Positions 16,111 to 23,272 of a DNA stretch of 23,272 nt are shown here, one piece after another (positions within the stretch are counted from its first letter, which is position 1; each line of letters opens with the position of its first letter). The notes beneath the pieces were generated by a model that saw only the letters and a program-made list of their open reading frames with translations, did not search any database and had not been told where the DNA came from. This DNA comes from Hondaea fermentalgiana (taxonomy: Eukaryota; Sar; Bigyra; Thraustochytrida; Thraustochytriidae), in NCBI GenBank assembly GCA_014084085.1, contig NPFB01000188.1, positions 2,165-25,436 of the forward strand. Direction: 5' to 3'. The position numbers were made by a program, and so were the translations under genes.

Positions 16111-19100
16111 ATGGAGCCGCACAGCCCGCGACGGCAGCTCGCGGAAGAGTCCAAGCTAGACCACCTGCTCGTCGAGGAGGCACGAGGAGCCACGCAAGCT
16201 CTATGCAGCAAACAGAAGCGCCGCGTCGCAAGGTCGTGGACCATGGAGGCAAATCGCCTGCTTGCGAGCTCGAGCTCCGAGGCAGAGTCTGACGCAGACA
16301 CCGAGGAGAATTCGCCTCGTAAGACGAACTCGCCGCGGACCTTGAAAGGCAAACTTCAACGCGCGCAAACGGAGCTCGTTACCGTACGACATGGACGGCG
16401 ACGTCGCCGAGAGCTCGGATCATCAAGTTCACTTTTGCATAGCGAGCGCGAACACACTGCACATCGCGCTCAAGAGCTACGTCGACAGAATCAGGAACTC
16501 ACGCATGCGGTGCAAGCACAAAAGGCCGCGCGCGAACGCGCAAATGCCCAAACGGAGGCTCTCAAACATACGCTCAAGCAAGAATGGGAAGAGAAAACTG
16601 CGCTCATGGCAAGGTATCGCGCCGACGTCAAGGCCATCGAACACAAGTTACAAAAGGTCCGTAGCGCCTGCAAAGACGCAAATTTGCGCGTCGAGCTTGC
16701 GCAAGAGGCCCAAATGCGCGCAGAAATAGAACGGGACAGAGCACGCGAGGAGTCCAACAAGCGAGCTTGCGCTCTCGAGGCTACGCAAGACACTGTTCTT
16801 GCCCAAACTGCCGAACTCCACGATACCCGTGCTCGCCTTTGCAGTGCAAAAAAAGATGCTGCCCAGCTTGCAGAGACCGTTGCATCCCTGGAACACGCGA
16901 ATCAAGCGCTTTCTGACAAACTTGACACGGTACGCACCGAGTTGCAGGATCTCAACGTCCAATTTTATCAACAAAGTATTCAAGTCTCGCTTCAAAGGGA
17001 AGAATCGCAGATCTTGGATGAAAAAGATACAAGCATCCTTCAAACAAAACGAACACCATCACAAGGTTGCCAAGAAAGTCAAAGACAACGCGGTGAAGTC
17101 GGGGCGCAACACCAAGAACTCGTGATGAAAAGGCACGAGGCGGCTAGCTCAAGCACAGATATCGCGAGTGCAACAGAGGAAACTTTGCCTGTGCAACGAC
17201 AACTTGAAAGTAGGCCAGACGTCCGCTGTTGCGATTGCAAACAGAATGATGACGAGCACGAGCAGAAAGACGCAACGTGTATTGACAAGAATGAAGAATG
17301 GGAAAAGAAACTGCTCGCGATAAAACAAGAAGAGCAGCGTAAGCGCGACAAACTTTGCGAAGATTACGAGGATAAAATTGCGAATCTGACGAAAGAGTGT
17401 CAAACATGGCGCGAGGATACACGATCCAAAAGCCATGAGAGTCGATGCGAGCTGGACAAACTCCGCGAAGAATACGAGAAGAAGCTCTTGGTCTTGACAG
17501 AGACAAGTAAAGGATGGCAAAAAAAGGCAGTCACCGCTCATGAAGAAGGCCAATGCAAGTTGGAAAATATTCGCAAGGGTCACGAAGTCAAGATCACATT
17601 GCTGACGAATGAATGCAAACACTGGCAAGAGGAGGCTTCCCGAAAACATCAAGTGAGCCAATGCGAAATTGAAGCTCTTCGTGCAGACTACGAGGCGACA
17701 GTCGCGACCTTGACCAAAGAATGCGCGCAATGGCAAGAGGAAGCCTTGTCCGAAAGTCAAAAAGCTCACCTTCATCAAAGAGAGCTCAGAGACGAGTACG
17801 AGTCAAAGCTGGTGTCTCTGACCCAAGAACGTCAAGCTTTGCAGAAAGAGGCGCGTTCTCTGCGATCGGCTCTGCTAGCAATTCAATCCGACCGGGAGGC
17901 GCAACCTCGTGCTTCCGACATTGTCGCACTAGAAACCAAATACTGGCGTGCCATCTTTGCGCGCACGGTCGCCAGCCTTCCTTGCGCTACGCTGACCTCG
18001 AAAGAATCTCGGTCGAGTGATAGCGCGACAACGACTGCGCAGGCTCCCTTCGACGCTTGGCGCGAATGCAGTGCCCTTCGCGTGCAGCTGAACGAGTGCG
18101 CGCGAGTCCTTGCTGAGCGAGATGTGCAGCTCGAGGAACTTGGCCAGAGAAAATCTAGCGAAGAGAAGCTTCGACAAGAACTTGTAGCAAGCGAGCAAGA
18201 AGTCGTTCGTCTTCGGTCCGAACTCGCTGCCGCGAGCGCGCGCGCCGAATTTGAAACGGCGCAACACCGAGAGTTAGTGGTAAAGGCAGCATCGTTGGAA
18301 TCAAGGCTCAAAGATCGTGCACATCAGCTTGAGGCGGAATGCGCGCAGCTCGCGGATAAAACAGCTGCCTCGCAAGACTCGTTGCTTAAGCTCCAAGTCT
18401 GTCATGAGAAAACCTGTCGAGAAAATGAGAAGCTCAAGAGAAAAGCAAATCTGGCGGCGCGTTCCAACGCAAATTTGTTGCACAATGAAGTACAACCAGG
18501 AGAGATTCGAACATCTCGGAGACGATCCAAAAAGTCGTCATCACAGACGATGGATCGAGGTCTCGGCGATGGAAACGATGATCAAAAGAAGACACTGGCC
18601 GCCGACAACTTCGAGAAACCAGAGATCGTTCTGCCACAGGCGCTCAAGGTTTTGGAACTCACAAGGAAGCAGCTCAGTCGCGAACGCGTACGTTTGACCT
18701 TGGCCACGATCGCAGCGTTGTCAGCGCGAGATCGCTTCGAGCGTTTGCGAGAGGATATGCACCAGCTCGAAGAATCGAACTCGTACCGGTCCGCCGAATG
18801 CTGTGCATCTCCATGCGCAGAATGTGCAGCAACTCAGGTCATGCTTGTCGACGCAGTTCGCGAAAAGAAACGGCTTGCCGCGCAGCTCGCTCACGAGATG
18901 CAGTTACGGGAAGCCCACACGCAAAAGATTGACAAGAACGATGCGCGGCGCAAGATGCTCGTTGGCGATCTCGAGAGAGCACTGGCAGACCGGGACGAAG
19001 CTCGCGCTGCTCTCGAGCGCGCTCACGCATACCAAAAGCGATTCGATCGGGACAAAAGCAAGCTGGAAGCCAAGATAGACGCCCTGGAGATTGAGCTGCA

Positions 19101-21399
19101 GACGCAGCGTGAGCAGGTGGCTCACTTGACACAGAAGAAGCAAGACCAAGGCGTGGTCATTGCTGCTCTTGAACGCGAGATGCAAGTCCATCATGAATGC
19201 CTGGAAGCGACGCAAGAGGAGGCTGCGCGGGTCGTCGGAGTTTTGAAAGATTCGCAACACCTTGCACGCTCGCGTCTTCTTGCCCTTCAGCGACAGGAAA
19301 CCGAACTTGACTGTGCGAAGGAAGAGCTCTTGCAGCGGAATGAGCGGATTCGGAATGTGGAGAAGGAGCTTGCAACAGTCCAAGAACAATGCGCGGAACA
19401 AGAGAGGCAATTTGCGAGCCGCGAATCTGCTCTCTTGGAGGAGATTGGAGTGGGCCAAAAACGGCTGTCAGCGACCTTGGAGGAGCTGCACGCGCGTCAA
19501 CTCGCCTTGGAAACCTCCAAAGAGACCCAGGAACGGCTCAAAATCAAGCTCTCCCAAGCCGAATCTGCTTCAACACATCGTGAAGGAGCTCGCCAACGCG
19601 CGGCGCAACTCGAACAACATTTGCATACGAAGCAGCTGCAAGTGGATACTCTCACTTCGCAAGTTCAACAGATGGAACGCGAGATTGCACGACACGCCGA
19701 GATCGCCGCAAGCCGCCTTGGGCGAGTCGAAACCTTACAATCTGAGCTCGATGCTGTCGCTCAAGCCCATACAAGATCCGAGGCCGATTTGGAAGCTGCG
19801 ATGGAAGACCTTGCTCTCGCTACAAGCAAGGGCAGCCGTCTTGAAGAGGCCGTTAATCAGGCGCGAGACGCATGCGTGCTTGCCGAGGATGCGCGAGGCG
19901 AGCTTGTTCAGCGCAGCGAGTTACTCGAAACAGATGTACGCGGCCTGCGAGCCGAGAACAAGCAACTTCGTGAATGCTTACGCACGTCGCGCATGGAAAC
20001 CAAAGTGCTTGCCGGCGTTCAGAAATCATTGGCAGCTCGCGATGCAGAGCTTGCGCTCGCGCAACGGCAGAACGTAGATTATGCGCAGAGGATTGCAGAG
20101 CTTGAAGCGAGGGAAGCCGTTTCTGATGAGGCTCGACAGGGCGCCGAAGAAGAGAGTAAGCGCACACGGGCGGATGTGCAACTGCTCACCAGGCGAAATC
20201 TCGAGCTGCGAGCCGAGTTTGGCAAACTCGAGAGGGCACATTCACAGGCACAAAGCCGTCTTGGAGAACTAAGAGACGTCGAGACACAATACACGAGTCT
20301 ACAAAGAGCAGCCCAAATTCTGCAGCAAAGCTTGTTGCAGATGACGGGGCGCTTTCAGGATGCAGAAACGAGGCGACGGCGGACAGAGATTGCAAGCAGA
20401 GTCCTTTTGGTGCAAGTGCTACAGTTTCGGTTTTGCGCGCGAAAGTTGCGCGAGCTTGGCGAAAAGTATAACTCGCTCCAAGTGCACGCTAAGGATATGG
20501 AGGAGGAGAACAGGACATTGAATGCCTTGCGCGATACTTTAATGACGTCAAGTAAAGAGCACGCCATACGTGAAGCTCGCCTCGAAAGCGAGCTTGCGGC
20601 CTGTAAACGCGAAGCGAATGAGGTGAAGGCTGCTCTGCAGGTCGCAGGAGCGCGTCAAAACGAGCTTGAAGCACAACGTTTAGAATGGCTGGAGAGCTTG
20701 CAACGTATGGACTCGCAAGCCTTGCAAATGGAGACGGCACGTGAAGAGACGCGCGCAGAGGCGTCGAGACTTCGGACTCTAGCCTCGCAGCTGGATGGTG
20801 CGCGGTCAGAGCTCGGAGAGAGAACACGCGAGCTTCGCAAAGGGGAGAGCGCGCTTCGCAAGCGTGTAGCGGTCTTGGAACTCCAGCAAGCCAAGGTAGA
20901 TGACGCGCAGGCAGGGCTAAGTCAAATTCAGGCGTTGACGGCGCAACTTCGCGTTCAGGAGAGCGCCAACGAAGTGCTACGCTCGCGCCTGGGCGAAGCC
21001 AAACCGAGTCACGCCTCGCCCAGACCTCGGATGCGACTTGCTTGTGATGTAGCGACGTCGCCAGTGAGGCTGCGATCGAGCCCGCCGAGTTCACCGACCA
21101 CAAGTAGCAAAATTGTGACAAAAGAAGCAGCGGTCCCCACACCGACTTTTCTGGATGTCTGCAAAAGCGAAGCAGGCACACAGGTGGATCTGGTGCCTCC
21201 GGCAAGTATTGGCAATAACCAAGCCGATGAGGAGGCGTCGATGGCGCGCGAGGCCTTGTTGCGCGCTTTGGAGGCCAAGTCGAGCGCGTTGGAGGCCAAG
21301 ACGAGCGCTCTTGAAAACTCGCTGCAGCAGGCGCGAGCCGAAAAGACAGCTCTTGTGGCAATATTAACGCGTACGCAAGAGGAACTGCTCGAGGAATAG
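16111..21399 (+). CDS. Large coiled-coil protein with tandem 36-residue repeats
   Basis: The product is 1762 residues. The first in-frame ATG, 16111, has A at -3 and G at +4; the frame is open upstream to 15979 but without another ATG. The N-terminal ~90 residues are Ser/Arg-rich and include SPRR and SPRK, which match the CDK consensus. From about residue 95 to 1640 it is almost wholly Glu/Lys/Arg/Gln/Ala/Leu coiled coil. Five repeats of exactly 36 residues lie at 409-588. The C-terminal ~130 residues include a Pro/Ser linker with several SP/TP sites (about 1648-1666), a motif AGTQVD (1688-1693) resembling dynein light chain LC8 ligands, and a final short coiled coil with repeated ALEAK units. 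There is no motor, kinase or ATPase motif. The layout resembles cytoskeletal, centrosomal or Golgi tether scaffolds, but composition alone does not identify the family and its function is unknown. Confidence 0.85.
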   Translation: MEPHSPRRQLAEESKLDHLLVEEARGATQALCSKQKRRVARSWTMEANRLLASSSSEAESDADTEENSPRKTNSPRTLKGKLQRAQTELVTVRHGRRRRRELGSSSSLLHSEREHTAHRAQELRRQNQELTHAVQAQKAARERANAQTEALKHTLKQEWEEKTALMARYRADVKAIEHKLQKVRSACKDANLRVELAQEAQMRAEIERDRAREESNKRACALEATQDTVLAQTAELHDTRARLCSAKKDAAQLAETVASLEHANQALSDKLDTVRTELQDLNVQFYQQSIQVSLQREESQILDEKDTSILQTKRTPSQGCQESQRQRGEVGAQHQELVMKRHEAASSSTDIASATEETLPVQRQLESRPDVRCCDCKQNDDEHEQKDATCIDKNEEWEKKLLAIKQEEQRKRDKLCEDYEDKIANLTKECQTWREDTRSKSHESRCELDKLREEYEKKLLVLTETSKGWQKKAVTAHEEGQCKLENIRKGHEVKITLLTNECKHWQEEASRKHQVSQCEIEALRADYEATVATLTKECAQWQEEALSESQKAHLHQRELRDEYESKLVSLTQERQALQKEARSLRSALLAIQSDREAQPRASDIVALETKYWRAIFARTVASLPCATLTSKESRSSDSATTTAQAPFDAWRECSALRVQLNECARVLAERDVQLEELGQRKSSEEKLRQELVASEQEVVRLRSELAAASARAEFETAQHRELVVKAASLESRLKDRAHQLEAECAQLADKTAASQDSLLKLQVCHEKTCRENEKLKRKANLAARSNANLLHNEVQPGEIRTSRRRSKKSSSQTMDRGLGDGNDDQKKTLAADNFEKPEIVLPQALKVLELTRKQLSRERVRLTLATIAALSARDRFERLREDMHQLEESNSYRSAECCASPCAECAATQVMLVDAVREKKRLAAQLAHEMQLREAHTQKIDKNDARRKMLVGDLERALADRDEARAALERAHAYQKRFDRDKSKLEAKIDALEIELQTQREQVAHLTQKKQDQGVVIAALEREMQVHHECLEATQEEAARVVGVLKDSQHLARSRLLALQRQETELDCAKEELLQRNERIRNVEKELATVQEQCAEQERQFASRESALLEEIGVGQKRLSATLEELHARQLALETSKETQERLKIKLSQAESASTHREGARQRAAQLEQHLHTKQLQVDTLTSQVQQMEREIARHAEIAASRLGRVETLQSELDAVAQAHTRSEADLEAAMEDLALATSKGSRLEEAVNQARDACVLAEDARGELVQRSELLETDVRGLRAENKQLRECLRTSRMETKVLAGVQKSLAARDAELALAQRQNVDYAQRIAELEAREAVSDEARQGAEEESKRTRADVQLLTRRNLELRAEFGKLERAHSQAQSRLGELRDVETQYTSLQRAAQILQQSLLQMTGRFQDAETRRRRTEIASRVLLVQVLQFRFCARKLRELGEKYNSLQVHAKDMEEENRTLNALRDTLMTSSKEHAIREARLESELAACKREANEVKAALQVAGARQNELEAQRLEWLESLQRMDSQALQMETAREETRAEASRLRTLASQLDGARSELGERTRELRKGESALRKRVAVLELQQAKVDDAQAGLSQIQALTAQLRVQESANEVLRSRLGEAKPSHASPRPRMRLACDVATSPVRLRSSPPSSPTTSSKIVTKEAAVPTPTFLDVCKSEAGTQVDLVPPASIGNNQADEEASMAREALLRALEAKSSALEAKTSALENSLQQARAEKTALVAILTRTQEELLEE
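17335..17874 (+). repeat. Five tandem 108-nt units encoding 36-residue coiled-coil repeats
   Basis: The units begin at residues 409, 445, 481, 517 and 553 of the coiled-coil protein, all exactly 36 residues with no indel. The shared pattern is roughly Leu/Ile-Arg-x-x-Tyr-Glu-x-Lys-Leu/Ile, then Leu-Thr-x-Glu-Cys-x-x-Trp-Gln-x-Glu-Ala. The Cys is kept in units 1, 3 and 4 and the Trp in units 1-4. The DNA has diverged well beyond the protein pattern, so the array is old and under constraint. Confidence 0.85.
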
Positions 21400-21544
21400 A
21401 CCTTGGGAGCTAGCTGGGGGCATGGCTTTTTTCCAGTTTGAAGATCTGGCTGAGCGGCTGGCGGAAAGTCATTGATAGGATAAGATCAAAAGGGACGAAA
21501 AGGAGAGAGAGGTGGTAAGATAGTAAAAGTAAGTAAGTAAAGGG
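21400..21544. other. Convergent intergenic spacer with a (GTAA)3 tract
   Basis: 145 bp between the stops of the coiled-coil and hemerythrin-RING genes. It is purine-rich on the plus strand, with GTAA three times at 21529-21540. Read from the minus strand this gives a pyrimidine-rich 3' UTR for the hemerythrin-RING gene. No canonical polyadenylation signal was seen. Confidence 0.5.
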
Positions 21545-22329
21545 TCAGACAAAGGTACAGTCAGTATTGTAGGAGCCGCATTGGCGACACTTGTCGGGGA
21601 GATTGACGAGCATGGGGGAGGTGGATGCACGCGTCGAGTCGTATTGCGCGCCGCATTGTAAACAGCGAAGGTTAATTTTAGCAGGCGTATGGGCCGCTGA
21701 GTCGGCGAGAACCTGTTCCCAGAAGCGGTCGTACTTTTCCCATACCATGCTCATGTCGCGAACACACTTGCGACATGTAGGACACCGGATATTGGTCTTG
21801 ACGTAATCGTTGTAGCACTTTCGGTGCATAAAGTGGCCGCAGTCGAGCAGCTGAAGCGGCTCGGTAGCGTCAAAGAGGCTTGTCTGGCAAATGGAGCAGT
21901 CATCCTCGAGGGTGCGCTCGCGGCATACGTGGTTTTTCAGTTTGGTGGAAATGCAAGCGTTGCACTTCATGCAGTGAACGAGATCCTTGCCGAGGCCCTT
22001 GCCAAGGCGGCAGACGTTGCAGTAGGGGCAGTGGTAGATGTCGCGGTGCTGCGCGTCATCATAGAGGTTGCAGATATTGCATGTGTAGGACGCCATGGAT
22101 ATTTTGCAGACGGCGCATGACGCTGCCGCGGGCTGGAGAGTGGCGCAGCGCATGCACCACATTTGCTTGATCTCGTAACGATTGGCCTGATGCCATTGCA
22201 CGGCATTGCCGTTCTTGATGGATTCCTCGGTGATGGCCTCATCGTGGCAGAGACGGCAGGTGAAGAGTCGATTGCAACAAGGCATGACAAGTTTGCAGGA
22301 GCGACGATAATGCTTGCAGCCTAGACTAG

Positions 22330-22360
<31 letters not shown>

Positions 22361-23272
22361 TAGACCTTGAAATTGCTGCTGGCCATAGTGGTGGTAGTGG
22401 TGTACGTTTTGCTGCTGAGGACAGCACTTGGTATCGCCGCAATGCGGATGTACCGAGGGCGCGGCGGCAATGTTGTCCTCTGCAGTCAGTCTCCTGCACT
22501 CGCGCAAGTCGACGGGAACGACACCATTGATACGGGCGCGCTCGAGCCACAGAGAAAATCGAGTGCCTTGCGCTGCTTCCTTGATGCTTTCGATGGCAAA
22601 GTGCTTGTCGTTGTCGGGGAGGTCGCGGATGATCATTTCGAGGTACTTGTTCACTTGATCGCTGGAGCGGCTGCCGAGGATGTGCCCGGCGAGAGTGAGG
22701 AGCTCAAGGTCGCCAAAGGACTGCGTGAGAAGCGGGAAGAGCTCCTCTTCCTCTTTGCGAAAGTGCAACATCACCGAGGCGCGGATGCGGTCGACGAGGT
22801 CGGCGAGGTGGTCGACGAGTTGGCGAAGCTCTTGGGAGCGACGCATGTCGAGCTGCGCGACGTCTTGGCCGCGCAGGTGAAGCAGGAGGATGCGCACCTC
22901 TTCAAAGGCGCGAGACTGCCCGTCATGCTCCTCGTGGAGCTCCGCGGACGCTTCTTCGGCCAGGCCCTTGTGGACGAGAGCGGGGATGATGACGTCGTCC
23001 TCGGCTTTTGAGTGCGAGTGGTAGACGACAAAGAAAAAGTCGAACTGCTGGAGCAGTCGGCGGAGGGCGTCGGGCCAGTGCTCGGATTTGCCGGCGCTCA
23101 ACTTGAGCTGCTGCACCCTTTCCGAGAGTTCAGCGACCTCCCTGCGCAGGCAGTCGTGGATCTCCATGAGCTCGAGGTGCGGGAGCATGCGTCGCGCGTG
23201 GGCGTCCTTGGCGAGCGCCTGCCCGAGCCCCTTGGCCGCGGCCACCGGGCCGCGGTCCTGGCCCCCCGCCGC
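21545..23272 (-). CDS. Hemerythrin-CHY-CTCHY-RING E3 ubiquitin ligase, BRUTUS/RCHY1-like (5' partial)
   Basis: At least 575 residues; the frame is open through the window edge with no ATG before residue 29, so the start is probably missing. ATG 23188 is a possible internal start. Residue numbers below count from 23245. A hemerythrin/HHE domain (about 25-190) shows His30, HxxxE at 78/82, His107 and HxxxE at 161/165, the expected di-iron ligands. A Cys/His-rich linker with a Gln10 run follows. Then come CHY zinc finger CKHYRRSC (310 on), CTCHY finger (about 385-441), RING-H2 (C450xxC, CGHFMHRKC, C488xxC) and a C-terminal zinc ribbon ending KCRQCGSYNT. This order is that of plant BRUTUS/BTSL and, without hemerythrin, animal RCHY1. 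BRUTUS proteins are iron-responsive E3 ligases that destabilise regulators of iron uptake. A similar iron- or oxygen-sensing role is inferred. More hemerythrin domains may lie beyond the window. Confidence 0.92.
22331..22360. repeat. CAG/CAA tract encoding Gln10
   Basis: Thirty bases of CTG and TTG triplets on the plus strand encode ten consecutive Gln on the minus strand. They lie in the linker between the hemerythrin domain and the CHY zinc finger. CAA interruptions make it more stable than a pure CAG run. Confidence 0.9.

Noticed and set aside
20489..21361. 290-codon minus-strand ORF opposite the coiled-coil gene
   Set aside because: Composition mirrors the coiled-coil codons (Ser/Leu/Ala/Arg) and no motif is seen; antisense shadow.

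Overview
This window reads as a compact, GC-rich nuclear DNA segment from a microbial eukaryote. The evidence is: very long uninterrupted ORFs (up to about 6.5 kb) encoding typically eukaryotic proteins (DENN-domain, MOCS3/Uba4, the mitochondrial F1 assembly factor ATP11/ATPAF1, a hemerythrin-CHY-RING protein); a mitochondrial presequence; Kozak-like ATG contexts; TATA-like boxes; and no Shine-Dalgarno or operon logic. No intron is needed in any of the seven main genes. Intergenic gaps are about 125-490 bp, except about 740 bp at the left edge. An intron-poor protist such as a thraustochytrid-type stramenopile or a unicellular red alga would fit, but the sequence alone does not settle the lineage.

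Layout, left to right. 1-789: a GC-extreme edge that may hold the 5' tip of a leftward gene, then the upstream region of the DENN gene with a TATA box at 571. 790-7278 (+): a giant DENN-domain protein with EF-hand-like modules. 7405-8181 (-): ATP11/ATPAF1. 8576-9976 (+): MOCS3/Uba4, sharing a short divergent promoter with ATP11. 10302-12765 (-) and 13238-15625 (-): two tandem, diverged paralogs in which an unrecognised alpha/beta-like module precedes kinesin-light-chain-type TPRs. The first is interrupted by a 100-N assembly gap. 16111-21399 (+): a 1762-residue coiled-coil protein with five exact-length 36-residue repeats. 21545-23272 (-): the 3' part of a BRUTUS/RCHY1-like gene (hemerythrin, CHY, CTCHY, RING, zinc ribbon) running off the right edge.

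The genes do not form an obvious pathway. Most are housekeeping or regulatory: membrane traffic, F1-ATPase assembly, sulfur transfer to Moco or tRNA, and iron-linked ubiquitination. The best candidates for undescribed biology are the tandem alpha/beta-TPR pair, the EF-hand-like plus DENN architecture, and the 36-residue-repeat coiled coil.
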